From positions 1 through 16,013 of the forward strand of contig CALURE010000023.1 of the NCBI GenBank assembly GCA_944323095.1: 16,013 nt of DNA. The letters run 5' to 3'. The notes below the pieces were generated by a model. That model was not told the DNA's origin. It ran no database searches and saw nothing but the letters and a program-made list of their open reading frames with translations. Position 1 is the first letter of the stretch, and every line of letters starts with the position of its first letter. A program made the position numbers and the translations under genes. Positions 5,488 to 13,610 of the stretch are shown in pieces. The stretch comes from Candidatus Gastranaerophilales bacterium (lineage in GTDB: Bacteria; Cyanobacteriota; Vampirovibrionia; Gastranaerophilales; Gastranaerophilaceae).

Positions 5488-6981
5488 ATGGACATCAAAA
5501 AATTATTCTGTCTGGTATTATTAAGTTTTATTCTTTTACCGGCAGCAAGTGTTAAGACATCAGCTATAGAAGATGATGAGGAATTATTTAAAAGTGTCGA
5601 AATTACTGACGGCAGTTCTCTGTCAATTTCTGACTGCGTTGCTGCAGCTTTCAAAAACAGCCCGAAAATAAAAAAACAAAAATACAACCTTGATATTGCA
5701 AAAAGCAACCTGGGAATAGCACGGGCACAATATTTCCCTGTTATAAATGCCGGAGCAGGATTTTATAACGAAAATAATTCTGATAATATCTATTACAACT
5801 CCCACTACAGAGAGCTTCCGACTGTCGGGATTACCGTAAATAAACTGATTTGGAATTTCGGAAAAACTACCGCATACATTAAAATGGAAGAATTTTACAA
5901 AATCGGCGCCGAATACGAGTTTATGGACAGTTTATGCGCAACACTTTTTGATATAAAAGGGAAATACTACAATCTTTTGAAAGCCAGAGCTTTAATGCAG
6001 ATTGCAGACAATAATGTTAAAATTAATGAAAATTTTGTAAAAATCGCAAAGAAAAAACCGGACTTGGCAACTGCGAAAGTTAATCTTAGTGAAGCGCAGG
6101 TAAAATACATTGAAGCACAAAATAATTACAATAATGCAAGAGTTGATCTCAATAACTCTATGTATCTTGACAGCCAGCCGGATTTTACAATAAAAAATAC
6201 AAATACGTTTACCTATGATAATGACTTTGCCTACGGGAATGTCCGGTATGAAGTTCATCCTTTTATCCCGCAAAAATTTCCTTTTGAAATTAAAGATGCT
6301 GTACAGCTGGCTTATGAAAACAGCCCTGATTTAAATGTTCTGACAGCGACAAAAAATGCTATGGAACAGGCACTTTTATACATAAAACGTGCTTACTTCC
6401 CTGATTTAACCGCTAATGCAGGATACGGATTTAATAATTCAACACAAACATCAAACAACAGTTTTCAGGTTGGTGTTAACCTTAATTCAACAGTTAACAT
6501 TATGGAATTAAAACACAGCATAAAAGGCGCAGATGCGCAGGTAAATCTTGCAGACAATGAAATATTACTGTTCAAAAAAGATTTATATTTTGAAGTTAAG
6601 CGTGCGTTCAATAATGTCGAAAAATGCGAAAAACAAATTCCTGCAGCAAAAGCAGAAGCATTTCAGGCTCTGGATAATTTAAAAATAATAGAAGAAAAAT
6701 ATAAAACAGATGAACTTGACTATGTTGCCCTGCAAAATGCAAGAAAAGACTATATAACAGCAGTATGTGAATATATTGAAAGTCTGTATGATTACAATAT
6801 GGCTTTAATTCAGGTCGAAATGGCAATGCATTATCATATTGTCGATATTCACCATAAGTCAGAACATGCTATGCAATACCACTTTGCTGAAATTATTGAT
6901 CATCTGAATAAAGTTCTCGGATGCGATGAAAAAGAAGTAAAAAAACACAAACAAAATAAAGAAAATAATCAGGCTCTATAA
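5488..6981 (+). CDS. TolC-family outer-membrane efflux protein with histidine-rich C-terminus
   Basis: Such proteins form trimeric channels across the outer membrane and periplasm, giving an exit to inner-membrane exporters. The 497 residues start with a Sec signal peptide (KK at 4-5, hydrophobic core 6-20, probable cut after KTSA near 26). The two structural repeats of the family are plain. The first starts at LSISDCVAAAFKNSP (45-59) with IARAQYFPVINAGAGF (77-92). The second starts at FEIKDAVQLAYENSP (266-280) with IKRAYFPDLTANAGYGF (299-315). The C-terminal 50 residues are unusual: seven histidines between 448 and 472, then a very charged tail. Together with the following metal-type permease (27 bp downstream) this suggests metal efflux. 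No membrane-fusion protein gene is present in the window. Confidence 0.87.
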   Translation: MDIKKLFCLVLLSFILLPAASVKTSAIEDDEELFKSVEITDGSSLSISDCVAAAFKNSPKIKKQKYNLDIAKSNLGIARAQYFPVINAGAGFYNENNSDNIYYNSHYRELPTVGITVNKLIWNFGKTTAYIKMEEFYKIGAEYEFMDSLCATLFDIKGKYYNLLKARALMQIADNNVKINENFVKIAKKKPDLATAKVNLSEAQVKYIEAQNNYNNARVDLNNSMYLDSQPDFTIKNTNTFTYDNDFAYGNVRYEVHPFIPQKFPFEIKDAVQLAYENSPDLNVLTATKNAMEQALLYIKRAYFPDLTANAGYGFNNSTQTSNNSFQVGVNLNSTVNIMELKHSIKGADAQVNLADNEILLFKKDLYFEVKRAFNNVEKCEKQIPAAKAEAFQALDNLKIIEEKYKTDELDYVALQNARKDYITAVCEYIESLYDYNMALIQVEMAMHYHIVDIHHKSEHAMQYHFAEIIDHLNKVLGCDEKEVKKHKQNKENNQAL

Positions 6982-7008
6982 ATTCCTTGTTTATATTATT
7001 ATAAAATT

Positions 7009-7968
7009 ATGCTGATAAACTTTTTAAATAAAATAAATTCAATAAATGAAAATATGTTTGCAGGTTTTGACGGATTAATTGAAAGCATCGGAATGCCGCA
7101 CTGGCTTGCAGATGCAATTATTGACAGTTTCCACATTCTGCCTCTTTTATTTTTGGTATTCCTGATAATTGAACTAATTGAATACTATTATTCAGGCAGT
7201 ATTAATACCTTTATGAAAAAATCCGAAAAAACAGCCCCTCTTATCGGCAGTCTTGCGGCTGTTATCCCGCAATGCGGTTTTTCTGTTATTGCAAGTACTC
7301 TTTATATCCGAAAATTTATCACAAAAGGTACATTGATTGCAATTTATCTTGCAACATCGGATGAAGCAATACCGATACTTCTTGCAGAACCTTCAAAAAC
7401 ATATTATATACTTCCGATTGTAGGTATAAAAATTATTATAGCAGTTCTGGCGGGATATTTGATTGATTTTTTGATGAAGGAGAATAAATATATTCCTCTG
7501 GCGGAAGAAACTGACAATGAAATAGAGCATGAAGGATGCTGCCACCATACAGTTTCACAAACACGTAAACGAGAACTTATTTATCACCCGCTAAAGCACA
7601 CTTTTAATATTTTTATATTCATCCTTGTAATCACAATTATTTTAAATTATTTAATTAATTTTTATGCAAATCATCAAACTTTGCACATATTGCTTGGAAA
7701 AATAAAAATTTTAGAGCCATTAATAACAGCGATTATCGGTCTTATCCCGAATTGTGCTGTTTCAATAGCTTTAACTATGCTCTTGATTAAAGGTTCAATC
7801 AGCTTCGGTGCGGTTATGGCGGGGCTTCTTTCAAATGCAGGACTCGGGATACTAATACTTTTCAGGCACAGCAGAAATGTAAAGGACTCGCTGAAAATTA
7901 TTGCAATTTTACTTGCAGTCAGCATAATTTCAGGATTTATCCTGCAGATATTACCGCCTATTTTATAA
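7009..7968 (+). CDS. ArsP_2 / SO_0444-like inner-membrane metal permease
   Basis: Family members are about 10-TM proteins linked to export of heavy metals, arsenicals or manganese; the substrate is not fixed by sequence. The 319 residues show two homologous halves. The first has PLIGSLAAVIPQCGFSVIA (77-95) and the second PLITAIIGLIPNCAVSIAL (237-255). Each carries a P-(Q/N)-C motif inside a hydrophobic segment (C89, C249), a known mark of this permease group. The cytoplasmic-type loop between the halves holds HEGCCHH at 174-180, a plausible metal-sensing or binding patch. There is no SD in the 27-bp gap after the TolC-type gene. TATTAT stands 6 nt before the ATG, so it may be co-transcribed or also have its own leaderless start. 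Its last 11 bp overlap the 3' end of the convergent gene. Confidence 0.82.
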   Translation: MLINFLNKINSINENMFAGFDGLIESIGMPHWLADAIIDSFHILPLLFLVFLIIELIEYYYSGSINTFMKKSEKTAPLIGSLAAVIPQCGFSVIASTLYIRKFITKGTLIAIYLATSDEAIPILLAEPSKTYYILPIVGIKIIIAVLAGYLIDFLMKENKYIPLAEETDNEIEHEGCCHHTVSQTRKRELIYHPLKHTFNIFIFILVITIILNYLINFYANHQTLHILLGKIKILEPLITAIIGLIPNCAVSIALTMLLIKGSISFGAVMAGLLSNAGLGILILFRHSRNVKDSLKIIAILLAVSIISGFILQILPPIL

Positions 7969-9085
7969 GCAATTCATTCAATTTTGCATATCTTGCACCG
8001 ATGTCATCATCGTTTTTGAAATAATGCTGAAATCTCGGGCCTTCATCAAGAGAAACAAATTTTACCAGATCTTTTACAAGCTCGTACTGCGTATTACGAT
8101 CCCAGAAATTAAAATCCGTCGGCAATTCTTCTCTGTTTCTGAGTTTTGTTTTAATAGGCTGAATACCTTTTTTCAAAACTCTGTCCTGAGCGCCCATCTG
8201 AGTAACATTAGAAAATTTTGCAAAAGGAGAACATCTTAAACGATCTGTTATTTTTCTCCACAGGTCAGGATCTGTATTATAAATAATTTTACCGTCTCTG
8301 ACAGATTCAAGGAAATAAGCAAAATTCTTTGCAGCAACCTTAGAAATATAATATTGATCATTATTTTCCGCAAGTTTTATATTAAATTCACCTGCGGTTA
8401 CAGGATTTAAATCAGTCTGTCTCTTAGCTTCAAAAGCATTTGCATATCTTATTAGACCGGATCTGATTGTCAAATCATCCAGAGCATCAAGATTGTTGTA
8501 TAACTGGTCTAGCGTATAAACTTCCGGAAATGTATTTTCATGATTGAGGCTCAATATTCTCTGATCGGTATTATGCCATATCATCCCCTTAAATTGTTCA
8601 ACAATTTTTCTGTCAGGAGTTGTAGAATCCGGATTTTTTCTAAGAATTACATACGCTTTATCTAAATCACTCCCTGGCAGAGCATGGCCGAGCCCAACAG
8701 AACATGTCGGATCATACCCTGCAAAAATTGCTTCTGCATCACTTGTTTTAAGGGATTTCATAACTCTGATATACTGTTGTTCAATTAAATCCGATGTCTT
8801 TCTCAAATAAGGAAAAGAAGTCAAATTCCTAAAATAAGAGACAAAACTTCCCTTTAAAAAATCAGGCATTCTGTCCAAAAATGAATAGTTATCCCGCCTG
8901 ATATTTTTATTATTAGGAAAAATTTTGTCGTCTAATGCTTCATAATATTTTGCATGCTTAAAAAATTCATACTGCGAAGCCATATATGCTTCTGATTTCA
9001 TCGGGAACTGGGGCATTCTATATGCAATAGCCTTAAAATTCACCTGCCTGCGCGGTTGATTACTGTAAATCCCTGTAACTTTCAT
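7958..9085 (-). CDS. Unknown protein with possible nucleotidyltransferase-fold motif
   Basis: I do not recognise a named family. The 375 residues have no signal peptide or membrane segment. The N-terminus has RRQVNFKAIAYR (12-23), a short motif shared in style with other unknown proteins here. Residues 129-148 read SVGLGHALPGSDLDKAYVIL. This fits the core of nucleotidyltransferase-fold enzymes (glycine-rich turn, then S-D-L-D in front of a beta strand; D140 and D142 would bind metal), with D174 in DQRILSL as a possible third carboxylate. The spacing from glycine turn to DxD is shorter than usual, so this is a hypothesis. The start is well supported: GAGGT 7 nt upstream, overlapping the stop of the PHP gene 10 bp before it. 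The two genes are therefore one operon. Substrate and role are unknown. Confidence 0.6.
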   Translation of the reverse strand: MKVTGIYSNQPRRQVNFKAIAYRMPQFPMKSEAYMASQYEFFKHAKYYEALDDKIFPNNKNIRRDNYSFLDRMPDFLKGSFVSYFRNLTSFPYLRKTSDLIEQQYIRVMKSLKTSDAEAIFAGYDPTCSVGLGHALPGSDLDKAYVILRKNPDSTTPDRKIVEQFKGMIWHNTDQRILSLNHENTFPEVYTLDQLYNNLDALDDLTIRSGLIRYANAFEAKRQTDLNPVTAGEFNIKLAENNDQYYISKVAAKNFAYFLESVRDGKIIYNTDPDLWRKITDRLRCSPFAKFSNVTQMGAQDRVLKKGIQPIKTKLRNREELPTDFNFWDRNTQYELVKDLVKFVSLDEGPRFQHYFKNDDDIGARYAKLNELLIK

Positions 9086-9095
9086 ACACTTACCT

Positions 9096-10433
9096 CTATA
9101 TATAATTTAATTTATGATTGTCCGAGCCTCCAATTTGTATCAGATGTTTAATATAGCCGTTAATTTCTTTAACTTTGCCGGCATTAACACCTTTAGGATA
9201 CGCCTGATGGAATGCCTCTGATAGTTGAATTAGACCGTTTGATTTATAAACAAAAGCATTTAAGGCTTTGTTTGGCTGATGAAATTTTTCTGCCGTAAAA
9301 TACGGATGCGCAAATGACATAATAACATTTTTATCATCATTAAAAAGATTGATTATATCTTCAAAAGAATTTTCATTTGTCAATATTAGAGTGTTATTTT
9401 CAAAATGCGGTTCGTATTTTTTTCTTACATTTGAAATTTCAACTGCTTCATTAATATCATTATCTAAAAAATTATTTTTTTTCAAGTACCAAATATTCTT
9501 ATTTTTAACCTCAACATTCTTCATTATGTCTTCATACATCTTTGATGCATCTGCTCCAGTACGCGAAGCTTGTATAGTTACGGCATGTTTGGTCTGTGCA
9601 TATTGATAAAGCGCCCAGTGAGAATTCATCATTATACAATCCGGATTAATGTTATAATTCTTAACAAATTCATCTTTATCAAAATTTGTAAGCGGTAATG
9701 ATTTTTTTATATCAGCCATCATACTGTCTAAAGTTTTTCGCCTTTTTATCTGCAAATTGTTAAAATACTTATCCACCTTAAATGGATCAAATCCGTAAAC
9801 TAAAAATTCAGATATTTCACAGGGGTTTGCGGATTTAGGGGATTTATGCGCAAAACTTATTTCTACACCTGGAATAAATTTTACATTTTTAAACTTTGCC
9901 GGATTTTTAGAAATTATAGTTAATGCTTCTTTTACTCCCTCTACACTGTCATGATCTGTTATTGAAAACTTAAATTTACGGCCGGTTCTTTTAAAAAGAT
10001 TGTCTGCATACAAAGATATCTCATCTAGTAGTTTAGAAACAGAAATTTTACCGTCAGAATAACTTGTATGCATATGAAAATCTGCCTGAAACCCGAAGTT
10101 TTTTATATTATCGGGATTATAAACGTAATCTTTTTCTCCTAGTTTGACAGTACTTTCAATAAACTCACTTTTATCCATAACTGAGGCTAATGAATAAGGC
10201 TCAACTTTTTTACCGGCTGCAGATGAGATGCTTTCTGCCAGATTTTGGACATATCTGGAAACCTTCTTTTGAACAGGATGCGACATTTTATATACAGCAA
10301 GAGTCGAAACAAGTCCTAAAACCATTATATTTGCAGGAGTAACCTTTTTTTTACTGCTGCTTAAACTAGCTCCGCTGCTATTCGGAGAATACACAGGATG
10401 CCTGTTAATATTTTGAACTGATGAAACTTTCAC
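9096..10433 (-). CDS. Membrane-anchored PHP-domain phosphoesterase
   Basis: PHP domains are metal-dependent phosphoesterases found in RNase AM/YciV, histidinol phosphatase and DNA polymerases. The 445 residues begin with a serine-rich stretch and one likely membrane anchor (about 35-50, IMVLGLVSTLAVYKM). The catalytic part starts at 113 and keeps the ligand motifs: FHMHTSYSDG (119-128; H120, H122, D127), ITDHD (158-162), PGVEISF (188-194), FAHP (374-377) and GGSDNH (435-440). At the place where many relatives have His before LGY, this protein has EFLVYG (209-214). About 150 residues inserted between 220 and 370 enlarge the domain. It ends five residues after GSDNH, earlier than usual. The start is GTG with AAGG 10 nt upstream; no in-frame ATG lies near. 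It is first gene of a two-gene operon. Confidence 0.85.
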   Translation of the reverse strand: MKVSSVQNINRHPVYSPNSSGASLSSSKKKVTPANIMVLGLVSTLAVYKMSHPVQKKVSRYVQNLAESISSAAGKKVEPYSLASVMDKSEFIESTVKLGEKDYVYNPDNIKNFGFQADFHMHTSYSDGKISVSKLLDEISLYADNLFKRTGRKFKFSITDHDSVEGVKEALTIISKNPAKFKNVKFIPGVEISFAHKSPKSANPCEISEFLVYGFDPFKVDKYFNNLQIKRRKTLDSMMADIKKSLPLTNFDKDEFVKNYNINPDCIMMNSHWALYQYAQTKHAVTIQASRTGADASKMYEDIMKNVEVKNKNIWYLKKNNFLDNDINEAVEISNVRKKYEPHFENNTLILTNENSFEDIINLFNDDKNVIMSFAHPYFTAEKFHQPNKALNAFVYKSNGLIQLSEAFHQAYPKGVNAGKVKEINGYIKHLIQIGGSDNHKLNYI

Positions 10434-10459
10434 TACATTGAGACCTTAAAAATTTTTAT

Positions 10460-10490
10460 ATTATATAGGAACACTAACTTTATATTGCAA
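10460..10490 (-). promoter_or_regulatory. Promoter of the PHP / NTase-like operon
   Basis: On the minus strand TTGCAA (10490-10485) is 17 bp from TATATA (10467-10462), which overlaps TATAAT (10465-10460). The predicted start near 10455 gives a leader of about 20 nt containing AAGG before the GTG at 10433. The surrounding 10434-10590 is otherwise featureless and AT-rich. Confidence 0.5.
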
Positions 10491-10590
10491 AATACAAAAA
10501 AATTTAACCTACAAAAGTATTATTAATTATAACAAAAATTCTTTAAAATAAAAAGATATTACGAATTTGTAACATACATTAAATTCAAAT

Positions 10591-11070
10591 TTAAATTTTT
10601 ACAAAACATCTTTCAATTTTTCTTGCAATACGCACAATCGGTTTTTCAATATCGGCCGTAATTGAATCGACAAGAATTGTCATACATCCGAGATTTTTGC
10701 CGCACATTACGTCAGTCAGCGGTCTGTCGCCTACAAAACAAGTTGTCTCGGGTTTTAGGGAATACTGTTTCATAAACTTTTCCGCGACTTTGGTATCGGG
10801 TTTATGCGCTTCAAAAACTACGGGGAAATCAGAACACGCAAGAACTTTTGCCATATAAACCGGATTATTGTTATTTGATACAACTCCAACGAAAAAATCT
10901 TTCCTGACTTTTTTAAGCCATTCAAGGGTATCAGGAGTATAGTAACCTCTTTTTGACCCCATTAACGTGCTGTCTAAATCAAACAACAAAGCTTTTATAC
11001 CCTGTTTTTTCAAATCATCAAGATTAATATCGTAAATACTTTTCAAATTGTAATCAGGTTTAATAAACAT
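10591..11070 (-). CDS. yqeG: YqeG-family HAD phosphatase (type IIIA)
   Basis: Members are small HAD-superfamily hydrolases, cytoplasmic, most likely phosphatases; the natural substrate is not settled. The 159 residues match family length. The opening FIKPDYNLKSIYDIN (2-16) is typical of YqeG. HAD motif I is LLFDLDSTL at 28-36 (D31 nucleophile, D33), motif II VVSNNN at 63-68, motif III lysine in HKP at 89-91, and motif IV VGDRPLTDV at 113-121 (D115, D120). No cap domain is present, as expected for this subclass. GAGG 4 nt before the ATG is a strong SD in the 11-bp gap after the U32 gene, so the two form an operon. No clear terminator follows. Relatives are often near genes for translation or aromatic synthesis, which suits its partner here. 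Confidence 0.92.
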   Translation of the reverse strand: MFIKPDYNLKSIYDINLDDLKKQGIKALLFDLDSTLMGSKRGYYTPDTLEWLKKVRKDFFVGVVSNNNNPVYMAKVLACSDFPVVFEAHKPDTKVAEKFMKQYSLKPETTCFVGDRPLTDVMCGKNLGCMTILVDSITADIEKPIVRIARKIERCFVKI

Positions 11071-11081
11071 TTTACCTCACT

Positions 11082-12323
11082 TTAAACCGGAATTTTTATT
11101 CCGACAGTTCTAACTAACGCATATTTGGGATTTTTCGGAGCACGTGAAAATTTTACATAAACATCGTCATTTGTATTGCCGAGCGGTAAATCTTCCCCAT
11201 CCTCATTTTTAATACCTTCTACAACCGCCTTGAATTGCTCATCAGGTGTAATTATTTCAACTTCTTCACCAACAGGCATTTTATTTTTAATCTTTACAAA
11301 ATAAAACCCTTGCGGCGCAGAACCTGACCGAAATTCACACAGAAAATCAGCACCTGCAAGACCTTTTGAAATATTGTAACTGTAACTATCACCGTTGTTA
11401 TCACCGAGTGCAAAACCTGTCGTATAACCGCGGTTGCCTACTTTCAAAAGTTCGTTAAAGTATTTATCCATATCAGCAGCAGGGTTTTGCAATACCTCAT
11501 CAATTGCCTGCCTGTATGTTTTTGCAACAGCTGAAACATAATAAAGGCTCTTAGTCCTGCCTTCAATTTTTAAAGAATCAACCCCGGCATCTATCAACTG
11601 CGGAAGCTGTTTTACAAGACATAAATCTTTTGGGCTTAATATATGAGACCCTCTCCCGTCCTGATTAATCTCAAGATATTCACCCGGACGGGTTTCTTCA
11701 ACAAGTTTGTAACTCCACCTGCAAGGCTGCGTACAATTACCATGATTTGCTATTCTTTCGCCTTTTGAAAAGTAATCACTCAAAAGACATCTGCCGGAAA
11801 AAGAAACACACTGCGCACCATGCACAAAACATTCAAGTTCTATATCCGGCACCTGACGTCTGATTTCTGCAATATCAGAAATAGGAAGCTCGCGCGCAAG
11901 TATTGCCCGCGTTGCACCCAAATCGCGCCAGAACTTTACGCTTTCATAATTCAAAGTATTGGTTTGTGTACTTATGTGAACAGGTACATCCGGAATGTTT
12001 CGTTTTATTAAGTTAAAAATTCCGTAATCACTTATAATAAAAGCGTCAGGATTAGCATCTTTAAATTTGTCTAAAGAAGCTTCCAGCTGTTTTATATCGT
12101 TATTAAATGCAAAAATATTAATCGTCACATAAGCTTTTGCACCGAGCGAATGCGCCAGATCCACGGCCTGTTTTAAATTTTCCATTGTAATAAGGCTGCC
12201 TTTGCGCATTGCACGCAGACTGAAATCTACTACACCGAGATAAACCGCATCAGCGCCATATCTAACGGCATATTCCAATTTTTCCAGATTGCCGGCCGGC
12301 ATCAAAAGTTCTACATCCTGCAT
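11082..12323 (-). CDS. Peptidase U32-family protein, TrhP/RlhA-like RNA hydroxylase type
   Basis: Although named for a collagenase, characterised members of this family (TrhP, RlhA) hydroxylate RNA: TrhP makes 5-hydroxyuridine at tRNA position 34, RlhA modifies 23S rRNA. The 413 residues start ELLMPAGNLEKLEYAVRYGADAVYLG (5-30), the family's barrel opening. The U32 signature runs across ECFVHGAQCVSFSGRC (164-179), and GNCTQPCRW (195-203) follows. C172, C179, C197, C201 and C235 are candidate iron-sulfur ligands. SLKIEGR (250-256) is also conserved, and a beta-rich tail (about 335-413) resembles the accessory domain of TrhP. TrhP versus RlhA cannot be decided from sequence alone; length and the tail favour TrhP. 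It leads the operon with yqeG. TAATAT lies exactly 6 nt before the ATG, without an SD. Confidence 0.88.
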   Translation of the reverse strand: MQDVELLMPAGNLEKLEYAVRYGADAVYLGVVDFSLRAMRKGSLITMENLKQAVDLAHSLGAKAYVTINIFAFNNDIKQLEASLDKFKDANPDAFIISDYGIFNLIKRNIPDVPVHISTQTNTLNYESVKFWRDLGATRAILARELPISDIAEIRRQVPDIELECFVHGAQCVSFSGRCLLSDYFSKGERIANHGNCTQPCRWSYKLVEETRPGEYLEINQDGRGSHILSPKDLCLVKQLPQLIDAGVDSLKIEGRTKSLYYVSAVAKTYRQAIDEVLQNPAADMDKYFNELLKVGNRGYTTGFALGDNNGDSYSYNISKGLAGADFLCEFRSGSAPQGFYFVKIKNKMPVGEEVEIITPDEQFKAVVEGIKNEDGEDLPLGNTNDDVYVKFSRAPKNPKYALVRTVGIKIPV

Positions 12324-12358
12324 AGTTGTATATTATCCTAAAGATTACAAATAATCAA
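12324..12358 (-). promoter_or_regulatory. Promoter of the U32 / yqeG operon
   Basis: On the minus strand TTGATT (12358-12353) is 17 bp from TAATAT (12335-12330), which ends 6 nt before the ATG at 12323. The layout predicts a leaderless transcript. Confidence 0.55.
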
Positions 12359-12420
12359 CCGTTTAGGTGATGCCCGAAAACGATTAATGAATAAGATATA
12401 AATATAGAAAAAAAGTTTTC

Positions 12421-12479
12421 TGTCATACTGAATTTATTGCAGTATCTGAATGGGTTTCTGAAACAAGTTCAGAATGACA
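12421..12479. repeat. 59-bp terminal-inverted-repeat element, copy 2
   Basis: The ends TGTCATACTGAATTT and AAGTTCAGAATGACA are inverted repeats with two mismatches. An internal hairpin, ATACTG...CAGTAT, lies near 12426-12446. The ends match those of the element at 218-324 (TCAT-CTGAA...AAACAAGTTC...ATGAC). It sits between the U32 promoter and a small-protein gene, ending 30 bp before that gene's ATG. Confidence 0.7.
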
Positions 12480-12509
12480 AACAAAGTATATTATTGGAGA
12501 AGAAAAATT

Positions 12510-12644
12510 ATGCAACAAATCGAAAATGCAGCAACTACATTAAAAGAAATCTGGCAGTATCAGCATCCCGTAATGCATACTTGGTTTGTATTAAGCTCGC
12601 TCTCGCTGTGCGTTATGTTCGCTTTATTATATTTTGTAATCTAG
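12510..12644 (+). CDS. 44-residue single-pass membrane protein
   Basis: This short gene encodes MQQIENAATTLKEIWQYQHP followed by a hydrophobic C-terminal helix (about 24-44, ending FALLYFVI), so it is a C-terminally anchored small membrane protein. The N-terminal 20 residues look amphipathic. GGAG stands 10 nt before the ATG. I do not recognise it. Its 3' end lies 8 bp from the stop of the convergent unknown membrane-protein gene. Small size makes chance possible, but the sharp hydrophobic/hydrophilic split, the SD and the lack of any competing gene in 12324-12652 support it. Confidence 0.55.
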   Translation: MQQIENAATTLKEIWQYQHPVMHTWFVLSSLSLCVMFALLYFVI

Positions 12645-12652
12645 ATTTAAAC

Positions 12653-13420
12653 TTATTGTTCTCTGTGTGTACCGATTTCTACCCCCGGAACACATAGAAA
12701 TATAGGAACAATTCTCTGAATAAACGATGAAAAAGGCGATTTTTCAGACATCATAGAAATTGCCATCCCCAGATCATCAACATGCGGAGCAAAATCTGAA
12801 CCCTTAATTTCTCTTTCAACCTTTTTCTTAAATATGTATCCATTTAAAATATTAGAAACTCTGTTTCCGCAATATATTCCGACACCTAACGATGCAATTG
12901 TAGCAACCGATGCAGGTAATGCTTTTAAAACGGAATTAAATACTTTTGATGTTTTTCCTTTTTCTTTAATCTGCGGAACAATGCTTAAGATTTTTGATTT
13001 GTTTTTGTCATATAATTTTGAAACTGCACCGACACATGCTATCGGCACCAAAATATTTCCGAGGAATTGATTAACGGATTCTTTAAGTTTTGCTTTTCTG
13101 TGTTTTTTATCATCAAAAATAATTCCTCCGGCAAGCCCTCCTACAACAGATCCTGCTGCAATTTCTATAATATCTAAAGGATTATCGAGTTCCAAAAGCT
13201 TTTTATCAGGGTGTTTTTTACTGTAAAGACCGAATATAGCCCAATCCTTTAAAGGAGTTTTTCTGATAACAGAAGGCGATAATGAAAATCCCTGTCTTTT
13301 AGCCACATGGGCTAAAGCGCCTCCCACACCCGCAGCTGTTGTTAATACAACTCCGGCTCTTATTTTTTTATCATTTTTTTTAGTCTCTAAAGCATTATTA
13401 TTAATTGGATTTACATGCAT
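12653..13420 (-). CDS. Hypothetical glycine-rich multi-pass membrane protein
   Basis: Not recognised. The 255 residues hold several glycine/alanine-rich hydrophobic stretches: 21-40 (GVVLTTAAGVGGALAHVA), 84-102 (GSVVGGLAGGIIF), 118-136, 167-187 and a weaker one at 233-250. Short basic loops separate them. This resembles small-helix packing proteins and not a transporter family I know. The ATG at 13420 has GAAGG about 7 nt upstream; a second possible initiation codon four bases inside is out of frame. TACAAT on the minus strand (13447-13442) may be the -10 box. It is divergent from the 511-residue gene across a 190-bp gap, and the pair may be functionally linked, but nothing in the sequence proves it. 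The C-terminal GVEIGTHREQ is unusually hydrophilic. Confidence 0.65.
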   Translation of the reverse strand: MHVNPINNNALETKKNDKKIRAGVVLTTAAGVGGALAHVAKRQGFSLSPSVIRKTPLKDWAIFGLYSKKHPDKKLLELDNPLDIIEIAAGSVVGGLAGGIIFDDKKHRKAKLKESVNQFLGNILVPIACVGAVSKLYDKNKSKILSIVPQIKEKGKTSKVFNSVLKALPASVATIASLGVGIYCGNRVSNILNGYIFKKKVEREIKGSDFAPHVDDLGMAISMMSEKSPFSSFIQRIVPIFLCVPGVEIGTHREQ

Positions 13421-13522
13421 TTTTATACCTTCTTCAACTCAATTGTATCAAAAACACTAAATAAAAAACATTGCTAATCCGGCATAAAAAATTAACAAAA
13501 ATTAATTAAAGTTAAAAACTTT

Positions 13523-13551
13523 TTGTGTAACAAATTTTTAAGATATAAAAT
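13523..13551 (+). promoter_or_regulatory. Possible promoter of the 511-residue gene
   Basis: TTGTGT (13523-13528) is 17 bp from TAAAAT (13546-13551), giving a leader of about 50 nt. Just upstream, AAAGTT-AAA-AACTTT (13508-13522) is a short dyad that could be an operator. Another -10-like TATAAC (13596-13601) is 9 nt before the ATG and would give a very short leader. Confidence 0.35.
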
Positions 13552-13610
13552 TATACAGGCAAAAAAATTTTTTCAGGGATATTAAATTAGAGTGTTATAA
13601 CGGTATAAAT

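Noticed and set aside
7958..7968. 11-bp overlap of convergent genes as a sign of a frameshift or misannotation
   Set aside because: Both proteins end naturally and short 3' overlaps of convergent genes are common.
12437..12697. 86-codon plus-strand ORF starting in repeat DNA
   Set aside because: It begins inside the inverted-repeat element and overlaps the better-supported 44-residue gene in another frame.
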